A stretch of DNA of 64,000 bases from Zea mays. Lineage: Eukaryota > Streptophyta > Magnoliopsida > Poales > Poaceae. The notes beneath the pieces are model-generated. The model made no database searches. It saw only the letters and a list, made by a program, of their open reading frames with translations, and was not told the DNA's origin. Numbering within the stretch: the first letter of the stretch is position 1; each line of letters begins with the position of its first letter. Made by a program: the position numbers and the translations under genes. The stretch spans positions 233,139,034 to 233,203,033 of the forward strand of contig NC_050097.1 in the NCBI RefSeq assembly GCF_902167145.1, given 5' to 3'. This document shows positions 1 through 9,954 of this stretch, one piece after another.

Positions 1-319
1 TGCAAACGGGATTAAGAAAAGCAAAGCAAAACACCGTGGTATTCAAGTGGGTCTTTGGACCGCTTGAGAGGGGTTGATTGCAACCCTCGTCCGTTGGAAC
101 GCCACAACGTGGAGTAGGCAAGCGTTGGTCTTGGCCGAACCACGGGATAAACCACTGTGTCATCTCTGTGATTGATATCTTTGTGGATACTGTGTTTTGT
201 TGAGACTCCTCTCTAGCCACTTGGTGATTATTGTGCTAACACTTAACCAAGTTTTGTGGCTTAAGTTTTAAGTTTTACAGGATCACCTATTCACCCCCCC
301 CCCCCTCTAAGTGCTCTCA
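1..319 (+). mobile_element. 3' end of a Sirevirus (Ty1/copia) LTR
   Basis: The stretch is a diverged relative of the reverse complement of the LTR starting at 45346. Both share the segments around 'taaaacttaagccacaa' (complement), the C-run after 'gatcacctattcac', and the terminus GTGCTCTCA. The LTR reads in sense on the plus strand and ends at 319. It sits directly in the RNase H codons of another Copia element, so it is an insertion whose 5' part lies outside the window. It is clearly a different copy, and probably a different subfamily (Ji versus Opie type), from the element at 37.7-46.6 kb. Whether it is a solo LTR or the end of a full element cannot be seen. Confidence 0.8.
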
Positions 320-658
320 GCGGCGTCCACTGCTTCGACTCAGGCGCTCTGGCTGGCTCGACTGCTCGGTGATCTCCTCGGGAGAGACACTGGAGCGGTG
401 GAACTCAGGGTGGACAGCCAGTCCGCTCTGGCATTGGCCACGAACCCCGTGTTCCATGAACGGAGCAAGCACATCCGGCTGAGATACCATTTCATCCGAG
501 ACTGCTTGGCAGAAGGGAGCATCAAGGCGCGCTACATCAACACCAAGGATCAGCTTGCAGACCTGCTCACCAAGCCCCTTGGGAAGATCAAATTTGTTGA
601 GCTTTGCTCCAGGTCCGGGATGGCCCAACTTTCCCACAAGACGACGCCCAAGACTTAG
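320..658 (+). pseudogene. pol: Ty1/copia pol fragment: C-terminal RNase H
   Basis: The reading frame gives the end of a Copia RNase H: the ASTQALWLARLL segment, VDSQSALALA, SKHIRLRYHFIRD and the terminal LADLLTKPL box, ending with TAG at 656-658. It is only the last ~110 residues of a polyprotein of well over 1000. The 5' part is cut off by the Sirevirus LTR ending at 319, so the apparent GTG start at 311 lies in the LTR and is not a start codon. A purine-rich tract, TAGGGGGAGAA, follows the stop and precedes an LTR, as expected for a polypurine tract. It is a retrotransposon remnant, not a host gene. Confidence 0.88.
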
Positions 659-666
659 GGGGAGAA

Positions 667-1013
667 TGATGGAATAAGTCTTGAGCATCTAGAGGACAGC
701 AGTCGCTTTTGACTGTCCTTTGTAGTCCTTTAGCATCTAGAGGACAGTTTGACTGCCCTCTGTAGTCTCTTTAGCATCTAGAGGACAGCAGTCGTTTTTT
801 GACTGTCCTCTGTAGTCTCTTTAGCATCTAGAGGACAATCCTGTTGTGTAGTGTGTGTGAGAAGGTGTGGTAGTGCAGCCTCTAGGGCTATAAATATGGG
901 TCTACAACCCTTAGATGGGTATGGCATTGTGTAGTGTTTGAGGAAATAAACAGAAAATTGCCCCAACTCATAGTGTCATCCTCTTGATGAGAGTTAGAAT
1001 CCCTCTACTTACA
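667..1013 (+). mobile_element. 3' LTR of the Copia element, with internal hairpin repeats
   Basis: The LTR begins with TGATGGAATAAG just after the polypurine tract and ends with CTTACA. It contains a TATA box (TATAAATA, 889-896) and an AATAAA signal near 946. At about 684-837 the unit GCATCTAGAGGACA occurs four times, spaced 41-50 bp apart. In most units GAGGACAG is followed by CTGTCCTC, so each can fold into a small hairpin. The 5' LTR and the rest of the element are outside the window, so LTR identity and TSD cannot be tested. Confidence 0.75.
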
Positions 1014-1624
1014 GTATGAACAAATATTGTGCAAGTTGCACTGTTTTTGCCTAGTGCAGTTTTAGCCTTAGGCTATCTCCAACAGCCTCCTTATCTCACA
1101 TCATATCACACTCACTATTTCAAATTTCACTCTGTAAACAATGCAGTCTACAGTAGGATACATTATTTTGCACGGCCATATGCATGCTCTACTGAGCACG
1201 GCCTTAGTGGCTAGCATCTTGCTTTGGCATTTGTATCCACTGTGATTGGTTCATCAATGATGTTTTTAGAATAAATACTTGTTATTTGATGTAACAACCC
1301 ACATGCCATCACCTAGTAAATGAAATACACAAAATAATTTGTCACTACTGATATGGTGTGTTTTGAGAATAAACATCACATAGCTTCTGCTGCAATAATC
1401 TATTATATATTCATATCAGTTACGATAGTTCAGAATTTGGAAGATGAAGACAATGGTTTTCACTAACACAATGGCTAAAGAATTCAACTAAAACAAAATC
1501 TATGTTGGAGCATGATAGAATACAAATCATGTAAAGGAACTAAAATAGATACCTTCTATATCTGCAGAGGTGCTTCTAGAGATGCCAACAAAACATGCAT
1601 CAGTATATCTTGTGGATACAACTT
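1014..1624. other. 3' flank of the PPR gene with a MITE-like relic
   Basis: No coding potential is seen. This stretch holds the 3' untranslated region of the minus-strand PPR gene. At about 1070-1150 it holds a repeat ('ggctatctccaacagcc' through 'ttcactctgtaaacaatg') that recurs diverged at 9415-9465. That points to two relics of one short dispersed element, probably a MITE. Boundaries are not clear. Confidence 0.4.
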
Positions 1625-3806
1625 TCACCAATAATCCTTGCATGAACACTCATAATTTTTGAAGTGATGAAACATATTGTTGTCCCGCACAATTATCTCC
1701 CTACCAGCAATACCAGATATGAATTTAAAAGCCCGGTGGCAATCTACACAAATTCGCAGATTCTTCATGATCCTTATAGGTATGCCAGGTGGTATACATA
1801 TCAATCCAAAAGCCAGAGCAAGCTTTTCACTGTGTTGAAACACTTCTGATTCTTTCTCTTCTTCCTCAAGATCATAGAGAGCATATTGTGTGTCTGGCAT
1901 GTATCCAGCAGCTTGCATTTGCCCTTTGAGCTTGGCCAACAATGCCTGGATCTCCCTATTCATATCATGTGTTGTATCCTTAGCCTGGAAAACATGGACA
2001 ACATTTTTCCAAGTGATCCAACTGCGCCCTGGGTCCTTCTTGATCCCAACATTCTTCATCTCCTTTCTCACATCCGTTGCTTCTGCCCACCTGGGGCAAT
2101 TCAAAATTTACATTAAATCTGAAGCACAATTTATGAGTGAGTGCAGCTTGTTTGAAAAGAAGGGTATTTAAGTTACTTTACCTGCCAGCAGATGCAAGCA
2201 TGTTTGAGAGCAAAACATGATTGCCTGAATCCTGAGGATCAAGTTCAAACAACTTCTCAGCAGCAATCCTTCCTAGTTCTGTCTTCCCATGCATCTTGCA
2301 CCCCCCAAGTAGTGCTCCCCAGACAGAAATGGAAGGTCTCATTGGCATCCCCTGTATGATCTTATAAGCTCGCTCTTCCATTCCTGCACGGCAAAGCAAG
2401 TCCACCACACAAGCATAATGCTCAATTCTTGGTTCAATCCCAAACCTCCACTTCATTGTCTGGAACAACTCATACCCTTCCTTTGTCAAACCTCCTCTGC
2501 TGCATGCCGTGAGAACATTGACAAGTGTGATGTAGTTAGGTGCTGTTTCTTGACCCATTATCATTTTATCAAACACAGAAAGTGCATTGTGAGCATCACC
2601 AATATGAGCATAACCTCCTATCATCGCATTCCATGTGACAAGATTCCGCTGTGGCATCTCGAAAAAGACCTGCTCAGCATCTTCGATTCCGCCACACTTC
2701 CCATACATGTCAACCAAGGCACTTGCAACAAAAATGTTTGAATCAATGCAGGAACGGACAGCAACTGCATGCAGAGCACGCCCAAGGTCAAGTCCTAGCA
2801 GGCCTGCACATGTGGTGAGCACACTGGAAACCATGAAGTCAGTCGGCTCTTCCCCAGCTCTCCTTGCACCCAAGTAGACAAAGAAAGCCTCCTCCTCTGC
2901 CCCATTCTGCGCATATGCAACAACCATAGAACACCAGGACACGTTGTTCCGAACTCCCATCCCATCAAACACCGCCCTGGCCTTCCCCACGCAACGGCAC
3001 TTCCCATAAAAATCCACCACAGAATTGGACACGGAGACATCCTTGCCAAAGCCGCACTTGGCCACAAAACCATAGAACTGCTCCCCAAGGGACAGGTTCG
3101 TCATACCAGCGCACGCGTTGAAGAACGCACAGACCGAGACCACGTTCGGCATCCCACCAGCACCCCGGAGCCCAAAGTAGGCCTCGACCGTCTCAAGGGG
3201 GCGGCCGTCGAGCACCGCATTGGTCATGACCGCGTTCCAGGCGACCACGTTCCTGTTGGGCATTTCGTCGAACAGGCGGCGCGCCAGCGCGAGGCAGCCC
3301 GTCTTGAAGTACATGTCCAGCGCCGCGCACGAGACGAAGGCGTCGTCGGGGAGGTATCCGAACCTGAGCGCGAGGGCGTGCAGCTGCGTTCCGGCGGCGC
3401 TGCGCGGCGGCGCGGAGGCGGCGGCCTTGAAGGCGGAAGGGAACGTGAAGTCGTTGGGGCGGAGGCCGAGCCGGAGCATGGCGGCGAACGCCGAGAGCGC
3501 CTGGAGCGGGCGCGCGTGCTGCGCCGCGCCCGAGATGAAGGCCGTGTAGGACACCACGGTGGGGCTGGGGTCGGCGGCCAGCGACGCGGCGGCGGCGCCC
3601 GGGAGGTCGAGCTTGGAGTAGAGGTTGACGAGGTGCGCGCAGAGGAAGGGCGGGAGCGCCGGGGACAGCAGCCTGAGCGCGCGCGCGTGGGCCGCTCGGC
3701 CGAGCCGCGCGGATCGGGTGGCGATCGCCGCCTCCACCGCGCCCGCCAGGAGCTGCGCGTCGGTCGCCTGCGGCGCCGCCACGGTGGCGGCGGCGGCGCG
3801 GTGCAT
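1625..3806 (-). CDS. MEF11: DYW-type PPR protein, LOI1/MEF11-like organellar RNA editing factor
   Basis: Two exons (3806-2182 and 2090-1625) are joined across a 91-bp intron with GT (2181-2180) and AG (2092-2091). The splice keeps the frame through ASAGR|WAEATDV and gives 696 residues. The N-terminus is Ala/Arg-rich, as in organellar transit peptides. A series of P-L-S PPR repeats follows (for example KLFDEM-type ends such as RRLFDEMPNRNVVAWNAV), then E/E+ motifs, a PG box (KKDPGRSWI) and a DYW domain. The DYW domain has the deaminase zinc ligands HSE and CVDC and ends in CSCKDYW. Such proteins bind organellar transcripts and support C-to-U editing. Order and wording of the motifs match Arabidopsis LOI1/MEF11 (At4g14850), a mitochondrial editing factor, so I infer orthology. 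No frameshift or internal stop is seen. The family is usually intronless, so the short intron before the DYW domain is a useful marker. It is divergently arranged with the lipid-transfer-like gene at 4144. Confidence 0.92.
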
Positions 3807-4143
3807 TTTCGGGGCTGGGTTCTGGGTTGGTTTGCCATTTTACGCGCCCGTGGAGTCGGTTAAATTTAAATTACGACTGCGTGTCTGTTTCATGCACGCG
3901 TCGCAGGAGAAAGTCCTTTTGCTCTTCCAAATCCAGATGCAAATCCGAAACCAAACAACCTCCCATGTTTCTCCGGCACTCACCTCAACTCTGGAAAAGT
4001 CGTTAGCAATTTCGCACCCTGACTATAAATACACGTCGCAATCGCAATGCAAGCAAACGACGTATATAGCCTCGCTGCAGCCGTCGCCTGATCTCCAAAT
4101 CTCCCTCCATCCACCATCTCGGCCGAGTAGGCGAGTACTATCT
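3807..4143. promoter_or_regulatory. Shared divergent promoter region between the PPR and LTP-like genes
   Basis: Only 337 bp separate the two ATGs, which face away from each other. A TATA box (TATAAATA) at 4024-4031 lies 113 bp before the plus-strand ATG and fits the LTP-like gene. No comparable TATA is evident for the PPR gene, as is common for editing factors. The two genes probably share upstream sequence; whether they are co-regulated cannot be seen. Confidence 0.6.
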
Positions 4144-4840
4144 ATGGCGACGCCTCGCCATCTCCCGCTCCACCTCATCCTCGTCGTCGTCGCGGCCGCC
4201 GCCTTCGTCGCCACGTCAGTTCCCGTGGCGGTGGCGGCGGCGCAGGGGTACTGCCAGGACTCGCTGGCCGGGCTGGAAGAGTGCGGGAGCGCCCTCGGCC
4301 GCGTGCTGCGCGGCGTACGAGGCCGCCTTCGACGCCGACCCCTTCTGCCTCTGCTACGTCGGGCGCGCCACGGGGGACTACGTCGACGTCGCCCGCGCGC
4401 TCCAGATCCCCGCCCGCTGCGGCCAGGTCCAGCCGCCCATCGAGCTCTGCAGCAGTAAGTACTAAACTACTAAACCGTAGAGTGAGTAGCTCCGTGCATG
4501 AACGTGGACGCAAAACTGTAACGTTTCCTGGTCGTGGACGCGTTCGATGGATCGGTTCTTTGTGTTGCATTGCAGTGGAACTGTGGAAGGGCTGGTGCTC
4601 CCTCCCTTTCGCGCCGCAGGGCACGCCGGCGACCGCCCACGCTCCGGACGCACAGCGGCCTTCGGCTTCAAGTACGTACGTGCGGTAGGGTGCATCGGAT
4701 CAATCGTTACCGTTGCATTGAAAACGTCGTGCTACAGCAGGTGTGGCTTTCTCCCGTTGGAACCGGAGAGCGTTTGGCTTGGTTTAATAATTGTGCATGG
4801 GATCACCTCATGGTCGTCGTCGTCGCCGTGGTTGCCCGTA

Positions 4841-7274
4841 CACTACCGGAATTCGGCTCTTTGCCGAGTGCCGGTGGCTTTGCCGAGTGCTTTTTATCGG
4901 GCACTCGGCAAAGCCGACTTTGCCGAGCGCCGCACTCGGCAAAGTCCTACGCTCGGTAAAGATCTTATTTACCGAGTGCGGGACACTCGGCACAGCCCAA
5001 CACTCGGCAAAGACTGCTTTGCCGAGAGTCAAACACTCGGCAAAGAGGGCTCTCGGCAAAGGGCCGTTAGCGGCCGTCTACAGCTGACGGTCGTCAGGCC
5101 GAGTGCCACATATTGGGCACTCGGCAAAGGACGCTTTGCCGAGTGTCTTCTCTAGACACTCGGCAAAGTATATTTTTATTTTTTTTTATTTTGTCTCCCA
5201 AACTTTTTGTGGTATGTTCCTACACTATGTAGACCTATATTTATCATTTGTGGACAATTATAACAGAGTTTTCAATTGTTAGTAGATTTAGTTCGTTTAT
5301 TTGAATTTCTTTGGAAAATTCAGATTTGAACTGCAGGTCACTCGAAACTTGGAAAACCGTGCATGCAAAAATGATATTCATGTTACTTACCATAAGTTAT
5401 GACCGATTCCAGGAGCGTACCGGAAACTTTTCGAGCAACATGCTCACTAAACATGGTCGTGAACTTGGCATCCACATGTTTAAAAATTGTATAAAACACA
5501 AACAAAGTCAGAAAATCATGAAACTTGTCTACGTGTCATGATATCATATGTTAAGGCTGTGATAAAAAATTGAAAAATTTTCGAGAAAACTATGACGGGC
5601 TATGTGTACAAACCTAAGAGATCCACATTGAAACTCTATGATTTCATGTGTAGTTCTCTTAGGTTTCTACACATTGTGTCTCACAACTTTCTCCAAACAT
5701 TCTAAAATTTTTATCACAGCCTGTACATATGATATCATAACACGTGGACAAGTTTCATGATTTTCTGACTTTGTTTGTGTTTTATAAAAATTTTAAACAG
5801 CTGGATGGCAAGTTCACGGCCATGTTGAGTGAGCATGGTGTTCGAAGTTTCCGGTCCGCTCCTGAAATCGGTCGTAACTTGTGCTAAGTAGCATGAATAT
5901 CATTTTTGCATGCACAGTTTTCCAAGTTTCGAGTGACTTGCAGTTCAAATCTAAATTTTCCGAAGAAATTCAAATAAACAAACTAAATCTACTAGCTATT
6001 GAAAACACAGTTATAATTGTCCCAAAATGGTACATGTAGGTCTACATAGTGTAGGAACATACCACAAAAAATTTCATAAACAAAATAAAAAAATTAAAAT
6101 ATATTTTGCTGAGTGCCCTAGCTTGGACACTCGGCAAAGAAAGCTTTGCCGAGTGCTTGTCGTGCGGCACTCGGCAAAGTTTTTGTAAAAACCCTAAGTC
6201 TAGTCTTTGCTGAGTGCCAACAGAAAGGCACCCCGCAAAAAAGCCTTTGCCGAGTGTCAGATCAAAGGCACTCGGCAAAGTATATTTTTAAATTTTAAAA
6301 AAATCTTCTCTGTGCAGGGTCAATCGGCGGCGTCGAACAACCCTCATGCTTCGTCCAGCCCTTCGCCGAACCAGTCCAGATGCCCACCTCGTTGATGATC
6401 TGTTTTGTGATGATCCAGACTTACCTTTATAAGTGTTGGTGATGTTAGTTAGACTTTATCTTGTGAGATACTTGGTGATGTTAGTGATGATGCAGACTTA
6501 TATCTGTTTTGTGATGATCCTGACTTTAGTGAGACTTTGTGATCTGTTTTGTGAGACTTTAGTGAGACTTTGTGATATATATGGTGTTGATGATAAATGT
6601 GTTCATTCTGTGATGTGATTGATATATAATGTGATGTGAATGATATATATCTTTTGTTTGTTTGGATGGAACAACAAAAGCAAATAGAAAAGGGACATCC
6701 TGGTCACTTTGCCGAGTGTAACACTCGGCAAAGGGTCACTTTGCCGAGTGCTATGACCTTGGCACTCGGCAAAGAAGGAAACTTGGGAACCGGTAAAGCC
6801 ATCTTTGCCGAGTGCTGACAATGGCACTCGGCAAAGAAGGAAACCTGGGAACCCGCAAAGACATCTTTGCCGAGTGCTGACAAAGGCACTCGGCAAAGAT
6901 ACTGGCAAAGGGGCCCACTGGAGGGTTCTTTGCCGAGTGCCTACTAGAGCTCTCGGCACAGGGACTGGCGGTGGGGCCCACTGGACCAGTCTTTGCCGAG
7001 GGCCTCTAGAGCAAACACTCGGCAAAATTGGCCTCTTTGCCGAGTGCCACAGAAGGCATTCGGCAAAGGATCTGTCACCGTCACTTGGCGCCGTGACGGT
7101 GACTTTTCTTTGCCGAGTGCCCGACAAAAAGTACTCGGCAAAGAGGCTGTTGCCGATGTATAGTTCGCCGAGCGTTCTTTGTCGAGTGTTACACTCGGCA
7201 AAGACTTTGCCGAGTATAAAATAGCCTTTGCCGTGTGTCTGAGACACACGGCAAAGGAGCTGATTCCGGTAATG
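4841..7274. mobile_element. Non-autonomous CACTA (En/Spm-type) transposon, 2434 bp
   Basis: It starts CACTACCGGAAT and ends ATTCCGGTAATG, a terminal inverted repeat with one mismatch (CATTA at the right end). It is flanked by the 3-bp TSD GTA (4838-4840 and 7275-7277), the length CACTA elements make. Both subterminal regions are packed with direct and inverted copies of CTTTGCCGAGTG, the type of array bound by CACTA transposases. No transposase reading frame is present, so movement would need help in trans. It lies in intron 2 of the LTP-like gene. The small ORFs inside follow from the repeat array and are not genes. Confidence 0.92.
5165..6108. repeat. Long inverted repeat (about 0.45 kb arms) inside the CACTA element
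   Basis: The left arm (about 5165-5628) and right arm (about 5652-6108) are reverse complements with scattered mismatches. For example, 'gtggtatgttcctacacta' near 5210 is answered by its complement near 6050, and 'cctaagagatcc' by 'gttctcttagg' at the centre. The loop is only about 20-25 nt. Beyond the arms the subterminal GCCGAGTG repeats continue in opposite orientation. A transcript across it would fold into a long hairpin. Confidence 0.85.
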
Positions 7275-7418
7275 GTAGCGCCGCTGCCGACGCCGACGTC
7301 CACCTCTCCACCTCCACCGCCACCACCGTACGTCGTCCTCCAAAGCACCACATCTGCTGCCGAGCTTACCGTACTCGTCGCCATCGCCATCGCCATCGTC
7401 CTGCTGAACTGCGTCTAG

Positions 7419-7825
7419 ATGGATCCATCCTGAACTCGGTCGGTCGACACTGCTTAGATCGATAGCCCAATTAACAGATAGGATGCTAATTAAGGGAGGT
7501 CGTTACATACTTTTAGATTGATAAATAGGACGTGGTAGTAGTAGCAATGTGTTAGGAACATCGTAGGAAGTGTTTTCCGATGCATTCTTACTAATGAAGC
7601 AGACGTTTTGGAAGATTACACACCATTAGACCCGGATAGCGTTTTTAATTTCGCTTGAAACTCCACTTTTCTCGCCTGCAAGAAACTGCTAATCTTTTCC
7701 GGTGATAGATCCCGCATATATGCGAGAGCCAAACTCTCCCTAATCCTCCCGAGCGCGTGCAATTCGGTAGCTTCCTGCCACTTTTTTCAAACCGCGCGTG
7801 CAGTTTTGTTTCGAGGAACGACGAG
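7419..7825. other. 3' flank of the LTP-like gene
   Basis: This is the presumed 3' untranslated region and intergenic DNA after the stop at 7416-7418. No recognised gene, RNA or transposon end is seen. Confidence 0.4.
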
Positions 7826-8204
7826 ATTGCCGCGCCCAGTTTTGTACCCCGATGCCATGGGCTTGTTTGTTTCGGCTTCTGGCAGCTTCTGGTCACCAAA
7901 AGTTGCTGCGGACTGCCAAACGCTCAGCTTTTCAGCCAACTTCTATAAAATTCGTTGGGGCAAAAACCATTCAAAATCAACATAAACACATAATCGGTTG
8001 AGTCGTTGTAATAGTATGAATCAGTTACTTTCTAGATCCTGAGTCCTATGAACAACTTTATCTTCCTACACACGTAATCGTAATGATACTCAGATTCTCC
8101 CCACAGTCAGATTCTCCCCACAGCCAGATTTTCAGAAAAACTGGTCAGAAAAAAGCTGAACCAAACAGGCCATTGCCGCGCCCAGTTTTGTACCCCGATG
8201 CCAT
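7826..8204. repeat. 33-bp direct repeats flanking a MITE
   Basis: The 33 bp at 7826-7858 (starting attgccgcgccc, ending cgatgccat) are repeated exactly at 8172-8204. The interval between them, 7859-8171, is exactly the MITE-like element. This is far longer than any TSD made by the usual plant DNA transposons. Confidence 0.85.
7859..8171. mobile_element. MITE-like terminal-inverted-repeat element (313 bp)
   Basis: The ends GGGCTTGTTTGTTTCGGCTT and, on the other strand, GGCCTGTTTGGTTCAGCTTT form imperfect inverted repeats of the TGTTTGGTT class common in grass MITEs. The interior has no coding potential. It contains a short direct repeat, cagattctccccacag, near 8095-8125. Superfamily is uncertain because the flanking duplication is 33 bp rather than 3, 8 or 9 bp. 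Confidence 0.6.
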
Positions 8205-8526
8205 ATATGTGGAGAATACGAAGCCTACGATGGCAGCACCTGCGGGCCGCGGGAGTGGCCCATTAAACTCCTCTAGACCTATGAATTCCTTTTTAAAAAA
8301 TTTAGAAACAATTTTTTAGCATTCTATTGCGGGTGACATATTTTTGGAGGTTTTTTCCAACAGTCCCTGATAGGGGCCTATTCGTTTTACTCTCAATCCA
8401 TGTGGATTTCAATTCTAAATAAGTCAAAATCTTTCATATTTTTTTCCAATACCATCTAATCCACATGGGATAACAATAACCGAACATGCCTTAAAAGGTT
8501 TTGGGCAAGAATATTTTAGTGTTCTC
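8205..8526. other. Intergenic DNA with a possible short MITE
   Basis: No gene is seen. At about 8375-8495 the ends 'ggcctattcg' and 'cgaacatgcc' and the paired 'ccatgtgga/tccacatgg' suggest a small terminal-inverted-repeat element; boundaries and TSD are not convincing. Confidence 0.3.
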
Positions 8527-8856
8527 TTGTAGATGCTCTTAGGAGAGTTATGTTTGATGGCGTTTCAAACTTCTAATAACGCAACAAAGGGTCTCTATTT
8601 TCTGAAATTCCAAATTCAGGTCTCCAAACTTGCTAATCACGCAACAAAAGATCTAAATTGTTATTGTTTGGGATAAACTGCATGTGTGGCATTGTAGACG
8701 CTCTTAGGAGAGTTATGTTTGATGGTGTTTCAAACTTCTAATAACGCAACAAAGGGTCTCTATTTTCTGAAATTCCAAATTCAGGTCTCCAAACTTGCTA
8801 ATCACGCAACAAAAGGTCTAAATTGTTATTGTTTGGGATAAACTGCATGTGTGGCA
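8527..8856. repeat. Tandem duplication of a 165-bp unit
   Basis: Two head-to-tail copies begin near 8527 and 8692. They share 'ctcttaggagagttatgttt' through 'gggataaactgcatgtgtgg' with only a few substitutions (gatgctc/gacgctc, ggcg/ggtg, agatc/aggtc). The unit is non-coding. The few differences suggest a fairly recent duplication. Confidence 0.85.
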
Positions 8857-8996
8857 GCTAAGGATATCTCCGGCTAGAGATACCAATAGAGATCCGATAC
8901 CCGATTTCTCGCGGCCTCAATTAGGGGATGGAGATGGGAAAGTTTCTTCTCCCACGGGGATATAAACAGAGAAAATTTTCCTCCCAGCAGGTAAAT

Positions 8997-9392
8997 AGGG
9001 ATGGGGACGATGATGCATTCCTCATCCCCGTTCTCCGCGGGGACCCGTTAAGTTGCACATGACAATGTTTTCGTATAATAGGTAATGATAAAAATATTAC
9101 CTTGTCAAGAGATCACACATTATATAAATATGTTCGTTTTAATGTACACAATGATTTCTTACCTCTGACAATATGTATAAGTGATAATGTTTTGCGTCAA
9201 TAACAAAAGATATATGTCCTAAATATAATTTAAGCGAGAACGGTGATCCGGCCATTTGGGATTTATCCCCGTGGGGAACGGGGATGTGAAAGAAACGTCT
9301 CCCACAACTATTCATGGGGATCCCGTGGGGAAACAAATTTTGGTCGCAGGGATGAGGATGGAGAATTCCCTGTTGTCATCCCTATCTCTAGT
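8997..9392. mobile_element. Possible hAT-type MITE with TAGGGATG termini
   Basis: The left end TAGGGATGGGGACGATG and the complement of the right end (TAGGGATGACAACAGGG) form imperfect inverted repeats, with GGGGA/TCCCC-rich subterminal sequence and an AT-rich centre. No coding sequence is present. Exact ends and TSD were not resolved. Confidence 0.4.
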
Positions 9393-9778
9393 AGCTTACC
9401 CATTCTCATACATATATTCAAACTTCACTCTGTAAACAATGTAGCCTACGGTGTAAAACAATGTTTTGGATGATCATGTGAGTGAACCGTGGATACGATC
9501 TAACTGTGTACCTTACGTTTGGGCCCACATGCCATTCCCTTTTCATCTCCTTCCCTACTTCCACCTAGTGGATAAAATGCTTGGGCAATCCTCTCACAGG
9601 CCGCGTTCTGTGGCCCTGCGGGCGGGCTGTTTTGAAAGGCCCACAGTCTAAAGCGAGGAAGAGCCCACACGGAGCGGCGTCCAGGGCTCGGCGGCCATGT
9701 TACTAACGTCTAATGATTTTCCCTTGTGTCGAGCGGTGTGGTGTGGCTACCTAGCAGCTAGGCTTGCTTCACTATCTA
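9393..9778. other. Intergenic DNA left of Helitron 1
   Basis: It contains the second copy of the short dispersed repeat seen near 1100 ('ttcactctgtaaacaatg' at about 9425). No gene is recognised. It ends in the A at 9778 that is the Helitron target base. Confidence 0.4.
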
Positions 9779-9954
9779 CTAGGTCAGTGCCCGTGCGTTG
9801 CAACGGGGATATATAATATCTCGATAAATTATATATGCACATATGTGTTATATAGTTATGAGATAGAGGATGGGATATGCGAGCTGTCCAAGATGACTTA
9901 GAAGAGAAACTCGGGCCTATGGCGCACGTGCACTCACCTACTGTATTATATAAG

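Larger units (their letters stand above)
4144..7418 (+). pseudogene. GPI-anchored lipid-transfer-like protein gene (LTPG type), frameshifted, CACTA at intron-2 acceptor
   Basis: Exons are 4144-4454, 4576-4671 and 7279-7418. Exon 1 encodes a signal peptide (hydrophobic LHLILVVVAAAAFVA) and the eight-cysteine motif: C-X9-C, then CC, CLC, C and C. Exon 2 joins in frame at A|TG (donor GTAAGT at 4455, acceptor TTGCAG to 4575). Exon 3 is Pro/Thr/Ser-rich and ends in a hydrophobic tail (ELTVLVAIAIAIVLLNCV), the usual GPI signal. Such proteins sit on the outer plasma membrane or wall and help export cuticular lipids. Two defects are seen. The frame changes near 4291-4298, between the second cysteine and the CC pair; 2 bp are missing or 1 is extra in a GC-run. 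A 2.4-kb CACTA element also fills intron 2 up to the acceptor AG (7277-7278). Exon phases 1/1 remain consistent. If intron 2 is retained, a stop at 4686-4688 removes the GPI tail. The frameshift may be a real allele or a sequence error. Confidence 0.8.

Noticed and set aside
311..340. Start of a host gene at 311
   Set aside because: The first codons are the end of a Sirevirus LTR. The frame is a truncated retrotransposon RNase H.
3224..3863. Long open frames on both strands over the PPR N-terminus (Arg/Ser/Pro-rich)
   Set aside because: Shadows of GC-rich coding sequence. The minus-strand frame with PPR motifs is the real one.
4791..5155. ORFs with repeated LPSA/GTRQR or ALGK-like peptides (also 6042-7224 and 20318-20948)
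   Set aside because: They are translations of the GCCGAGTGCC/GGCACTCGGC subterminal repeats of CACTA elements, in both orientations.
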